A DNA stretch of 64,000 nt from Rusavskia elegans (Eukaryota; Ascomycota; Lecanoromycetes; Teloschistales; Teloschistaceae), in contig SAUG01000177.1 of NCBI GenBank assembly GCA_011316305.1, forward strand, positions 17,324 to 81,323, read 5' to 3'. A program made the position numbers and the translations under genes. Shown here piece after piece: positions 12,510 through 23,937 of the stretch; within the stretch, counting starts at the first letter, position 1; every line of letters begins with the position of its first letter. The notes under the pieces are model-generated. The model made no database searches, was not told where the DNA came from, and saw nothing but the letters and a program-made list of their open reading frames with translations.

Positions 12510-14486
12510 ATGCGCACCCTTTTACCACCTCCCCCTCCTTCTTCACCCGACTACTCCCTACCTCTCGCCAACCTCGCCTCCCGCATCCTCTACCCAAACC
12601 CTCTCCCCTCCTCCTCTACCAACCACCCCCTCTACATCCTCAACTCCGCCGCCTTCCCCGACGCCCGCGAAACCTCCTACGACGACCTAGTCCCCTACGT
12701 CCTCGCCCGCCTCCCCGCCGAAGACGACCTCCTCGCCGGCCACCAATACGAAATCCTCTTCTTCGCCAAAGCGTCCGCCGACGATGCGGGGGAAAAGACG
12801 GGCAAGAAAAAAAGGCCTGGGTGGCAGTGGTGTGTGCAGACGTATCAATTGCTGTCCAGGATATTGCGGAAGCGATTGAGTAGGCTATGGATTGTGGGTG
12901 CGGAGAGCTGGGTTCGGATGTTGGTGGAGGGGGTGATGGTGATTAGTGGGGGGAAGGGGAGGAAGAAGGTTGTTTTTTTGAGGGGGCTGAGGGAGTTGGA
13001 TGGGTGGGGGGTTAGGGTAAGTGAGGTTTGTGTGCCGTGTGGGGTTTGGGTTGTGGAGAGGAGGAGGAGGAGGAAGAAGAGGAGGGGCAGTGGAGGGGAG
13101 GAGGAGGAGGAGGGGAAGGGGAGGGGGAGGAGGGCGTTTGGGGTTAGGGAGCCGTTGCCCAGGTGTACTGGTGAGGAGGGAGGGAGAGATGAGGGCAGAG
13201 TCAGGTTGCCGAGGGTGTTGAGGGAGGCGACGAGTTTTTTGCTTATGGATGAGTGTGTTAAGACGGAGGGGATTTTCAGGGTCAATGCTAAGGCTGTCAT
13301 GGTGGAGGTACTGCAGGAGCTTTATGATCAGGGGCAGCAGTTCATTGTGTGGCAGGAACGGGATACGGTGCTTTGCTTCCCCTTCTGGAGGGACGGCACA
13401 GGCGATGTGGGTATGGACGAGCTGAAGGAAAAAGATGGGTACGATGTACACGCTGCCGCGGGACTGATCAAGTTGTGGTACAAGGAGCTCAGGGAACCCG
13501 TATTCCCACAATCATGCTACCAGGCTCTGGGGAAGTTCTACGGAGATGCGGATTTGCAATTGGAGCCACAGCAACTGGTCGAAATGCTGAGACCCGACGC
13601 GGAGTGGACGATTCTAACAACGACGGCGAGGAGGATATTGCGAATGCATCTGCTACCCCTTCTATCACGGATCATCGACATGGAAGAATGGAACCATATG
13701 ACAGCCTATGGCCTTGCTGTGTGCTTCGCACCGGTATTGCTGAGAGGACCAGACATCGAAGAGGACATGAAGATGATGGCCATCGTCAGGCGGATATTGG
13801 AGGCTATGGTCCGATATTGGAAAGAGCATCTTGCACCAGTCTTCGAGACAGATCCTCAGAGCTTCGAAGCGGAACTCCGCCTGCCAGAAGTACTTGCAGA
13901 CCGTGAAGACCCGCTCGAAGAGGGCGGCGACAGCATCTCGCCGTCAGAGGCCCAGATGAGTGGCATCACTCTCATCGACAACGATGGCAGCGCCTCAGAC
14001 ACACAGCAAGAGGATGGCTCAGACGAAGACGAAGCACCACCTTTACCACAACGTCCAACACCCTTACCGCCCTTACCACCTCGCCCACGCACTTTCCTCG
14101 AATCCGAAGGCGGAAGACCCACTTTACCTCCACGAACCCGAAGCTCCACCATCGCCGTTATCCCCATCACCAGTAATCCCACCTCGAGTCCCACAAACGG
14201 AGTAGATAACCCAGTCAAACGCAAGCCCGCCCCCACAGTGCAGCCGCTACCGAGATATTCGATGGTTGTGGGGACCTCTTCCTCTCAACAACAACAACAA
14301 CCACCACCCGCGACGCTGGAACATATACCGTTCTATAATTCCGTCGAGCAACCCATTGAGGAACCGCTGGATGTGGATGATATGGATCCTGAGTTGCCGG
14401 AGTATGAGGCTTTGCCGGAGTCTTCTGCGAATCGGACAGCTATACCACGGAAACCGGTGCCGGTGAAGAGTGGGAAGAATGGATAA
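12510..14486 (+). CDS. CRAL-TRIO (Sec14/BCH-like)-RhoGAP protein, Ecm25/ARHGAP1 type
   Basis: One 658-aa open frame. Residues ~20-200 resemble a divergent CRAL-TRIO/BCH lipid-binding fold (YQLLSRILRKRLSRLWIVGAESWVRMLVEG). After a low-complexity acidic/basic linker (residues ~185-235, poly-Arg/Glu) comes a RhoGAP domain at ~235-430: PRVLREATSFLLMDECVKTEGIFRVNAK contains the EGIFR arginine finger (Arg about residue 257), followed by VHAAAGLIKLWYKELREPVFP and the helix MTAYGLAVCFAPVLLR, which matches the family's NLAVCFAPNLL. The C-terminal third is proline-rich with PPLPQRPTPLPPLPPRP, a likely SH3 ligand. This architecture is that of yeast Ecm25 and animal ARHGAP1/p50RhoGAP, which stimulate GTP hydrolysis by Rho/Cdc42-type GTPases and act in polarity and cell-wall growth. 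Substrate GTPase is unknown. Confidence 0.85.
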   Translation: MRTLLPPPPPSSPDYSLPLANLASRILYPNPLPSSSTNHPLYILNSAAFPDARETSYDDLVPYVLARLPAEDDLLAGHQYEILFFAKASADDAGEKTGKKKRPGWQWCVQTYQLLSRILRKRLSRLWIVGAESWVRMLVEGVMVISGGKGRKKVVFLRGLRELDGWGVRVSEVCVPCGVWVVERRRRRKKRRGSGGEEEEEGKGRGRRAFGVREPLPRCTGEEGGRDEGRVRLPRVLREATSFLLMDECVKTEGIFRVNAKAVMVEVLQELYDQGQQFIVWQERDTVLCFPFWRDGTGDVGMDELKEKDGYDVHAAAGLIKLWYKELREPVFPQSCYQALGKFYGDADLQLEPQQLVEMLRPDAEWTILTTTARRILRMHLLPLLSRIIDMEEWNHMTAYGLAVCFAPVLLRGPDIEEDMKMMAIVRRILEAMVRYWKEHLAPVFETDPQSFEAELRLPEVLADREDPLEEGGDSISPSEAQMSGITLIDNDGSASDTQQEDGSDEDEAPPLPQRPTPLPPLPPRPRTFLESEGGRPTLPPRTRSSTIAVIPITSNPTSSPTNGVDNPVKRKPAPTVQPLPRYSMVVGTSSSQQQQQPPPATLEHIPFYNSVEQPIEEPLDVDDMDPELPEYEALPESSANRTAIPRKPVPVKSGKNG

Positions 14487-17041
14487 TCCTGAGGGGAGGG
14501 GAAGTGTGGGTTTTCGTGACCATGTTTACAAGCTGTCGGCGGCGCGGGTGGAAGGCAGGTATGGAAGAAGTACATGGCTCTCTGACGACGGCTTTTCGTG
14601 GTATTTGTCTTTTAGAAAGTGGTCCAATAGCCGAGATCAGGTTACTTTGCAGGCATCACGGGTCTTGGCTGGTGAAGGAGCACCTAAAGACTAGGTTCTT
14701 GGACATTAATGTATTATATTTATCATTCTACGGCTCGAAATATCCGATGGTGCGTGCTATGCGTTACCCTCTCTACCTTACCTTACCTTTCAGCTCCGTA
14801 AAGAACGGACGAAACTAGGTGAAACCTTCATCACACAGATCGAGCAAACAAAACACTAACCTCACCAACCTCACACTCTTCGAAATCTCCTCGTCATGCT
14901 CCTCCTCAACAAATAACGGCCAAGGGCGTTGTCTTGAGGCAGCTCGTTCCCATTCATTACAGCGATCAAGAAGGTTATATTTGTTTTCGCCGCTTTTCAT
15001 TCAACCCCGAAAACAGCTGGGGCTATATATGCTGTGTGGGTCGGCAATGGCTGGCGTAGCGGGAACACCGACAGAAATATATTCATTTGTATGCGTATAT
15101 TCGAGCTCGGCTATAACGTGCAGGTTTGCAGAGGGTACTCGGTTTTTGGCGTTCCTATGGCTTTGGGAGTGTGGATAGTAGCATATGCTGTTTGGTGTTG
15201 CGATGCCGAAAAGCGACGATGAGATGGAGTGCGACAGCGGCGAGGGGCGTTGATGCGAGGTGTTATGTGCTGGGTTCCGTGTGTTCGGTATCGAGATGTG
15301 GAAGTGTCGATGGTGGTTAATGTCGAGGTAGTCGATGTAGTGATTGATGCTGGTGGCGGCGACGAGGCTTTGGATGGACTTTTACGAGGTTGGGTGAGGT
15401 GTTTTTGACGATTTGAATCGAATGTCTTTGTTGTATGTTCGTGGCTTTTGTTGACGTACTCGGCTTCATGAGTATTGGTGTTGTGCGCAGTTTTCGGTTT
15501 TCATGTGGGTGCACCAACGTTGCAGCTGTTAGTCTAGATGGTAACTCTCGGATTTGATCCTCGATTCTTGTCGGAATACTCTGGTGCTGGAGTTGATGGC
15601 TCGTTATCTCCTCGCTTTGGAGGAACTTTGCTCAATAGTCCGTTGAGCGCGGGTTTCATGGAGGATGGCCCACGGATTCCTTCTATGATGAAGGTAACGG
15701 ATCTTCAGTCGGCATGAGAATATCTGTACCATAATGCCGTGGTGACGTATCATTCGTTTGGTACCGTAGCTATGTTGCTTCGCGAGGAAGGTGGGGATGT
15801 TGATCAAGACGTGGGTGTCTATGGTTCACGGAAGCTGCGGATTGTCGATGTTAGGGTCTTCGCGGTGATTCTGCACGCGAGTCTAATGAGTATAGGGTAT
15901 GCTGTCGCGAAGAGTGCGGCATGATTAGTCGAAGGTATTGGTAAGTGATGGCAGCGGCAAAGATTGGGAAGGAAGACTGTCCGGTTCGCTGGTGTTTGTT
16001 ATTGGTTTGTGTCGGATAGCACGAGCGAGGTTTTGATTGCGTATCTGTGATCAGTCAAGCAGGTCTCGTACATCATAGTTGATGATGGCACTAAGCCCCG
16101 ACATCAACGTATAGCTTGGTTGTGTTTGATGGTACGACGTTTCTCCTGAAAGATACTCATGGTGACGTTCAATTAAGTCAAACGGGCCGATCGCTTATAC
16201 CACGATGGAAACATGGTGGAGCCCGCATCAGCCCTTGATCTGGATCAGTAGAAAAAAAGTTTAACGTTGATCGATCACTGCTCCTTTGAGAGCTCACCTC
16301 CCATTTTTGATACAGCGATTTTCGTAACGCAAGTATTGAAGTCATCTTTGATACAAGAGTCATATCCTTGTAAGGCTACCGAGGTTAATAAAGTACTAGT
16401 GCCCTGCAATAAAAGCTTGGTCCTGCAGGAAAAGAGGCTAGCGTGCCAAGGTACAGACACCTTGTTTCGACTTCAGCGAAGTACTCACTGCCATAGGAAA
16501 AGAATCCAGAAGGTACCTACGAGAGCAAAAGATCACGATCCGGCCAGAACATGTATGACAAATTGATTCTTCGGGCAGGAACTTCAATGTTGACTTCAAA
16601 GGCAATTTACACCGTTATTCCTATCACTTGGGATCTTTTCCGTTATTCCACCAGGTTGGAGTACATCTCTCCTTCTCGACCAGGGAATCCGAAAAAATGG
16701 AGATGAGCCTTGATGGGCTTTCAAAGAATGTGTTTTGATTGATCTAGCCTGAGCCTTCGATGTCTTACACCATGCGTCTCTCCAATAACATGACTTCCTG
16801 GCCGGAACAACATGGCTACCATACAACCAGCGCGAACCTGGTCACAACGACTTCCTTCCCGATCCTAGCTGGCAAATCTGACCGAATTGTTGAATGCCAT
16901 CATCCGTCGAGAACGGGACCAGACTTTCGGGCGCTTTCTGAGGTGGGGTTTTCACACTATGAGAGTCAAATGTGAGCTTCCCTGACCAAGTAAGATGACC
17001 TCACAAGCCTGCTAACTTACTTCGATGCTCTGGCTCATATC
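14487..17041. other. 2.5-kb intergenic region, no gene seen
   Basis: Short frames only, on both strands, without domains, signal peptides or convincing splice chains. AT/GC content is ordinary and no RIP signature is visible. I looked for tRNA A/B-box arrangements around 15,480-15,600 and found none that fold. Confidence 0.55.
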
Positions 17042-17605
17042 TCAGATGGATGTCCCACGTTCTGCTGGCTGTACAACACTCTTGTTAGCTTCAGCTGCAG
17101 CCAAAGCATTCAAGGCTTTTTCGTAAGCTTCCATTGCAACCTTGTCCCCCACCTTTTTCTTGAACTCTGATACTCCGTGACCAAAGAACTTTGCGATCGT
17201 GCTGCTCTGATTAAAAGACTCTTTGGCTGCTGTCGCGATGAAGCCTGCCGTTGCCCTCTCGGGAGCCTGAAACCGATTCTGCCGGAAATCGTTAGGAGGG
17301 TCCCATAGCTGGTCGACTTTGAGGTAATGCTTAAAGTTGTTCCATTTCATCTCATCATCCACCTTACGGTGAATCACAACAAAGTAGCTAGCGAATTCCT
17401 TGTCTGTTCCCGCATCCTTGCCAATCCAGTAAACGCCTTCTGTGTGCTTCAAGTCCTTTTCAAGCGTGTCTTCATCTGGCTTCTCTTCGAGTGCGATGTT
17501 GCTGTTTTTAGAGTATACACGAATCAGATGGTAATCAGGTAAGTCAGTGTTGTCTCGATCGGGACGGATCTGGTCATCCGCGAACAACTCGCGTCGCTGT
17601 GTCAT
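17042..17605 (-). CDS. Hypothetical 187-aa protein
   Basis: Single-exon frame starting with MTQRRELFADDQIRPDRDNTD at 17605 and ending at 17042. It reads like a real soluble protein: it alternates strand-like segments (YHLIRVYSKN, ASYFVVIHRKVDDE) with a helical C-terminus (AMEAYEKALNALAAAEANKS). The stop is at a natural-looking end. I do not recognise a family; no signal peptide, membrane segment or cysteine pattern. It stands alone, more than 1 kb from either neighbour. Confidence 0.6.
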   Translation of the reverse strand: MTQRRELFADDQIRPDRDNTDLPDYHLIRVYSKNSNIALEEKPDEDTLEKDLKHTEGVYWIGKDAGTDKEFASYFVVIHRKVDDEMKWNNFKHYLKVDQLWDPPNDFRQNRFQAPERATAGFIATAAKESFNQSSTIAKFFGHGVSEFKKKVGDKVAMEAYEKALNALAAAEANKSVVQPAERGTSI

Positions 17606-19019
17606 CTTGCACTGAAGCAAAGTAGTATCAGAGGCAAAGTGTTATTTGATAGGCTCGACGATGCTACGGAGAGACTTCATTTATGTATAGTTCTTGTTGG
17701 GCTGCGCTTGAACCTCTACGGAGCTGCGTCTCCTACATGCAGCGCAGCGGCAGGGGAGAGAAAGCCCACGGTAACACGACAAAGTCCCATGAAAGCCATG
17801 AAACGTCTGCTAACCTCAAGATCTTCTCCACTACTCGTGGCATTGTGTCCGTTGAGTCTCGCCTTCTGTCTTCAACGACTACGGCATTGGTCCGCTCCTT
17901 GTTGCCGCTTCGATGCATGGGATCCTGGTAATTAGGTTAGTCAAGCCCCCGTTGATAGCCAGCGGGAAAGTACTGCTGACGATCCCTGTCCCCGACTTTA
18001 GCGGAAGTTCCAGCTGTTGCAGGGCCACCCCTCAGTCGGGCCACCCCTAGTCGAATAGTCTCGAATGCAAATCGCAGTCCGAGTTCTCATGTACACAATA
18101 GCCCTGCGTTCTTCTCAGCTGCTCAAAATGGCCACCAACTTGATGTCTATATCCTTGGACGACTGATCATTGTGAGCACTAATTCGCATAAACACTATGA
18201 CTTCGTGGGGCCGAGTATGCCAAACGTCTTAGCTCACGAGCATAAGTCTCCGACACCACGGCTTGGAGAATTCTCCTTAGAAAAGTGTCGGGACCTATCC
18301 CTGCTGAGACTTAGCAACTCACTAGAACAGATTCAAAGATCGGACCGTTCGATGGCGCACTTCAGCCCAAGTGCGGGCCTTTAGAAGGAAATCCAAGGCG
18401 AATTTGTCGATCAATGTTCTTGTAACCGTTTTCTAGGGGCAATTCAAGACGAAGCGAACCATGGCTCTAAACATCTCCGTGTCCTAGCGCCGTGTGGACC
18501 CAGATGGCTTGCCTCGAATGGCCCCTAACCGTATTCGTACGGGTCGACCAAAGTTGACATGAGACGAGCAATCATCCGATCTTCGTCCTCGAGCCGCTGA
18601 GCTCACATGGACGCAACATGAGATGATGAGGTCTTCGTCTCGGACTTCCGAACGTGCACTTTCACTGTTCGAATTTGAGGGCTCGAGAGCCCGTATCACG
18701 AGACCATGCCTGAATAGATACTAGTCCCTGCGACATTTGTGTTCATTCAGGGATGCAGGGATGCCACTCACTGGGCTGTCCGTCCCAACGACTTGGGTAC
18801 CTTGTGATGGCGGACATTGCAAGCAAAGGTGTGAGTGCTTCAGTCTCGCCGTTCCGTCTACGATGCCCCCACTCGGGGTGTTTTGAGGTCTCTGCCGTCT
18901 TTATATTCTGGGATCCTACAATTTCTCTTTCTTCATTCCTGCGGACTCACTCTAGGACATCATAACTTTTGCCAATTGCTCTGCTGCCTGTTCCTATTCC
19001 AAATACTGTTGGCCCCAGC
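17606..19019. other. Intergenic region, no supportable gene
   Basis: Upstream region of the 17.0-kb gene on one side and of the 19.0-kb gene on the other. Open frames at 18172-18384 and 18484-18699 have no domain or splice support. Confidence 0.5.
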
Positions 19020-19986
19020 ATGGCTATGATCTATCCTCCAAGCGGATACTCTCCAAGCGGAATTCCATCACCTAAGAGCTACGCCGGGCTTGTTTTGGCA
19101 ATCCAAGGAGTAAAGACATCTTGGCCCTGCATTTACCCCCAGCTCTAACACTTTCATAGCTTCCACCTATCTGCAAATCCAAGCATGGTTGGAGACTGGT
19201 CAAAGACCTCCTGCGAGAAATCCTAGCCAAGCATGGCATTCTGGATCCTCTCTACGGGAAGCCAGGAATGGTCCACATCAAATCTTCGTCATCAAGGCGG
19301 TCCGCTGTCAACTACCATGGAATGCCTTACGCAGAATGCAGAACTGAGATGGTTTGGGCTCATTGCAACATGAAGACGCCGGAAGCAGCTATTTGTGCTT
19401 GGTGTATGTATTCACATGACGGCACCGGTACCGCTACAAGCTGACTTCAGATCTAGGGGAGATCGCAGGTCACACGTGGTGGGGCCACCATCTCTCGGCG
19501 GCAGTCTTCCCAAATTCACCTTGGGAAGTCGGCTGCGTGGTTGACAGTGCACTACCCGTCAACGGGAAGCCGCCGCGAGAATTGACGATCGAATTCCCGG
19601 TCAAACTTGAAGGAATCTTTCCACGCTCGAAAGCCAAAGCAGACGCCCTGTCTGTCAAAGACTCAGGGGAGGACCCTTCGCCTAAGAAACGGCCCATCCA
19701 GGCACAAGATCTGCCACCAGTACAGAGGCGCTGTACTTCCAGTATCCGCAATTTAGCTATCAGTTGCCCTCCTTTCGACCGTATTTCAAACCAGCGTAGT
19801 CCTCCGCCGCCGTACACGAGCTCCGTGAAAGTTGAGAACGAGCGTCGTGGCCGAAGGACTCGGAGAGACCCAAAACGCACCGCACATGGACACACTTATA
19901 TGCCCATCCCTAAGATTACCGTCGATGATCACGTAGAGGCGACTACCAACGAGTACCGCGGTCCGATCATTATCGACGGAAGCTAG
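19020..19986 (+). CDS. Uncharacterised spliced gene encoding a 287-aa protein
   Basis: Three exons, 19020-19109, 19160-19403 and 19457-19986, reconstructed by hand. Intron 1 (50 bp) has donor GTAAAG, a CTAAC branch site and acceptor CATAG. Intron 2 (53 bp) has the strong donor GTATGT, a CTGAC branch site and acceptor CTAG. Phases 0 and 1 join into one frame of 288 codons with no internal stop. The protein begins MAMIYPPSGYSPSG, has a folded-looking centre (WRLVKDLLREILAKHG, then EIAGHTWWGHHLSAAVFP) and a basic, disordered C-terminus with SPKKRPIQ and RRGRRTRRDPKR, possible nuclear localisation signals. Family not recognised. None of the exons is obvious alone, so this gene is easily missed; the splice consistency is the main support. 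Confidence 0.6.
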
Positions 19987-21311
19987 GTGGGATGTTTGGA
20001 AGAAGAACCACATCACCACGGCCTTTCGATTTGATTCCTTGACTTTTCATTGCGGTCCTTCACCAGTCAGGATCAGGGCCGCACAATTCATACGTTTTGC
20101 GAAAACTTTGGGCTTGGTGTTGCCTGCCGACGAGAGAAGTCATGTACGCCATAGCAATGAACTCAGGATCTTCAATATGAGACTCTCACACTCGTCTTGT
20201 CGACATTCAATTGCAACGTAGGCCACAACAGCAGATAAGTTCCCACGAGATGAGCAGCATTCCATGTCACTATCACGATTATTGCTCCGTGAGCAGCGGC
20301 TGCATAGTGACACCGAAGCAATCGTTAGAACGAGATCCCACATCGAAGTACCGACTGCTGGACTTCTCCCCCTGCGGCACCACGAGTCAGGGGCCGTGGC
20401 ACTCTAGTCGTTCTGTCGACGTGCTGCCTGTGATCGACGGTGCTTCCGTGCGCTAAGATAGCGTGAACGCTTATGCATGACATTCATGCCGATCTCCGCT
20501 GTCAATCCAACCTGCTTTGTTATCCGTGAAGCCTTGTGGATCAACAACCAGGAGCATCCATACTCCCTATCAATCACATGGCTGCCCGCAACGTTTCAAT
20601 TCAGCTCCTTGCCATCGACGCTTGGCCCTCCGATGGGCGTTACAACGCCACCACGTCAGCCATCACCCTGAAGCACGGACTTTCAATCTTGAGCTGCAAT
20701 AAAAGACCTGCCCGCCGTCGTCAACGGTTCCCCTTCCCGCTTGCTCTGAGATGGCGTCCGGGATTAGCAGTGATGGCTTGGGTGGAGGAAGGTAGGTTGA
20801 GACGAAGACGGCGGCCAGACCCACATCCCTCGCCGTTTACGGTGGGTCATTTGCAACGGCGTCGAAACGGTGGCTGCATTTCAACCACGAGTTGGCTTGA
20901 TAGTGGGTTCATTACAACGTCTTGGACTCTATGGATTGTCCGATAGGTCTATTACGAATGGCAGCTGAATCATGGGGTCTGTGAGGTCTCGTAGCGCCTG
21001 TGACGAGTCATGTCGGTTTGTCAGTAGTCTCATTGGTGGGTTTGCAAGACCATGTTCCGCGCCGCTCATACGTCGTTTCCGTCCCTACCCTACGACTCAT
21101 CCGTTGAGCGTCGTAGCAAGCCTTACTGCTGGATATCCCTATGAAACTGGCATCATATTGACCGTTCCTTCAACTGTCAAGCCTCGAGGTTGCCCGAATT
21201 TCCGAGACTATCAGAGACTGGACCGACATTAGATGGAACCATTGTTCTCCAGTGCTCACCTCTACTTTTCACCTTCTTTTTGAAATATCTGAAGCCGTTG
21301 TGTTCAATACC
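19987..21311. other. Intergenic region upstream of the 21.3-kb gene
   Basis: About 1.3 kb. Overlapping short frames at 20,477-20,946 lack coding character beyond openness. No repeat or RNA gene seen. Confidence 0.45.
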
Positions 21312-23937
21312 ATGTCTTCCCAACTCGATGTTACCAATCCCAGTGATCTCCTTAATCAGCGATTCCGTGATCACTTTTCAAAACAGGATAGCACCTTATA
21401 CAATCTTCTGAACGCCCTAGAGAAGCCGGTAGGGGTCATGGCCTATAGTGCATGCTTCGGCTGACGCACGTTCGAAGCTTCTCCAGTTTCTCAAATCGCT
21501 GCTTACGTACACTGAGCGCGCCAATACTAGTGTCGAATCAGCTGGGAAGGGAACTCTGAACGCTCTTCCTCGCATTCTTACGGGAAATCCCCAAGTGGAC
21601 CGTGCTCACATGGTACTCTCAACGAGAGCTCGGCAATTCCTTGACAAGTGCCTCGATCGCCCCAGCTACTTTTTCGAGCTGGATCAGCTACAACGTCCAT
21701 TGGTGGAGAACGTGAATAGCCTGCTACAGCAGATGGACCTGGCCTTGGAACAACACGCGCAGGTAATATTCAAATTGCGATTCGCCCAGCTCGCCTGGTA
21801 TAGGAGCTACAGGCAGTTTGCCATGGCCCGTGGATGGACCCTATGCGCATCCTTCGATAGATTCGGTGCCTTACTGCCTCGATTGGTTGCTGTGGGTTTC
21901 GAAGAATTCGTCCAGCGCATTAAGCCGGACGCAAATCAAACGACGAGGGATTGGATGCACCGTTTGACTCTGGCCGGCTTTCGCTATGATTACTTGACTC
22001 GAGACGAGCAGACGAACACTAAAAACTACCCTGACAGTAATGACGGCTATCTCTTTATACTTCCCTTATCGATTGGTCACCATATGTGAGTCCTTTCGTG
22101 CTCTACTCAGTTCTACAGACATTGACCGTAACTAGATGGGAACACGACTTAAAGGATGTCGAGCTCCAGCAAGTTCGAAGTTACCTTCATCGCCTTGGCT
22201 TGAAATGTATTACATTGTCTTTTCCCAGCTCCTTACACAACTTAGCTCAGAGCATTACTCATCATTACATGGCCGCGATTCGGCCTTCAGGGAGGCCACC
22301 CGTACCTCAGTGCATTGCAAGACCTGCTGCAGAGGTAGCGGATACTACAACGGCGAATCCATTGCCATCGAACCTATTCTCGCAGGCACCCAGGTCATCC
22401 TGGCCGGCAAACCAGCCGAGGCTCACGAACATGGATGCCACTTCAGCGACAGGGTCTCACCAGCAGCCACCGTCACAAGAACACACTCGTGAGGAAGCTA
22501 CGATGTACGCTCAAGCATCTTCCTACATCGCAGGATTTGATCAGCGCCGTGACCTAATGACAACCAAGAGGCCTCATTCTCCGGCACCAGTGCCTGCTCC
22601 AGCCTCTAGCGTAGGCTATCAACAAGTGGGTGGACCTCTTGCAATCGAGCCACCGCCAAATTCCCCCAGGGTTATGGCGAACCATATGAGCATCCGTTCC
22701 ATACCTGGACAAGACCAACAAGCTGGCGTCAGTCATAATCAGCAACCACAAGCGTGGCAAAAGGCAGTCACTCACTATTTTCCCACAACTCAGCAGCAGG
22801 CTCAGCTCGGGCCATCGGCTTTTGCAAATGGGCCCACGACATCGGTAGTTTCGCCGTCCCAGCCTTGCCCCTGGGCAGCAGGACAGTTGCCAGAAGGACA
22901 AAGACCATCCGAGGCGATCGTGTCTGAGAAGCAAGACACAAGCGGCTCTTTAACTAATGCAGGTCAGTATAGAAGAATCCTTTCCCCTCCGATAAAGCAA
23001 CAATAACTCGAAACCAGAGCCCCTGGCAGCGACCACTAAATCACAGGCCCAGGGACAAGCACTTCCACCTGGCCTTTACCTGAATCCCAGAAATCCTCTC
23101 AATACTTACAGCCTTTCCAAAACTCAGAAGCCTACAGGCAGACGTCTGACGAAGCTCGAGAGATCAAAGCTCAGTCAGCAACAGCAGCAGTCAATATCTT
23201 ACGAAACCGCTCACGGTCCTACAGTCTCGGAAAGGCAACAAACCGATTCGGCGGAGATTGCAGAGACATCATCGCCGTCGCTGAATAACATGGAGCAGCA
23301 GCGGCCGGGAACACTCCTACGTACATCTGGCGCACAGATTGCCCCTGTCATTCCTGCCAAAAGAATCGCGCAGATGATGCCCAGGACTCATGGTTTACCT
23401 ATGCCGCAAACACCACCTCAGTCGTTGGCAAGTTCTCAGCAGCGGAAAATCCAGGCCGACAGTGCCGCGTACATTAATCAATGCTACGGTATTTCACCAA
23501 CGCAAGGTCAAGACCAAGAACAGTCGCCTTCCCCAGATCCTGCAGATCAAGTCAACCCCTACTCAACCCCCAAGCCGACCGTGCAAACCCCGGCACAACA
23601 GAACAGCGCGTCGGATACCCCTCTTGAACTTGAACCCATAGACAAGCCGATCGCTCAGATCAAAAACGAAGAACACACTGCGTTTGCGTCCCCACTGTCC
23701 GAGACGGATGAGAGCGAGGTTGTGGAGAAGTCAATTTCTGGCATTACGAAGCATAGGCTTCCGGCAGGTGGTAGCCCGGAGGAGCCAATACATGTGATTG
23801 ATGGTGATAGTAATGGTGATGGTGATGATGGGTCTGAGTATGAAGAAGGAGGGAGAGGAACGAAGAAGAGGAAGAAGCTGAGGAGACATATGAGCAGGAG
23901 GCGTGCAAAGGGGGTTGTCGCCGATACGAGGTTTTGA
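21312..23937 (+). CDS. Uncharacterised 823-aa protein with acidic-basic nuclear-type C-terminus
   Basis: Four exons (21312-21428, 21478-22085, 22136-22962, 23018-23937) with introns of 49, 50 and 55 bp, all GT-AG and phase-consistent, form one frame. Residues 1-300 look globular and helical (DLLNQRFRDHFSKQDSTLYN; WEHDLKDVELQQVRSYLHRL). Residues ~300-740 are Gln/Pro/Ser-rich and disordered. The end is acidic (DGDSNGDGDDGSEYEEGG) followed by a strongly basic cluster (KKRKKLRRHMSRRRAKG), a likely bipartite nuclear localisation signal. A nuclear, perhaps transcription- or chromatin-related role is an inference from composition only; I recognise no domain. Without splicing the region appears as three separate frames. 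Confidence 0.7.

Noticed and set aside
15480..15600. Possible tRNA-like B-box sequence
   Set aside because: No clover-leaf pairing or acceptor stem could be built by hand.
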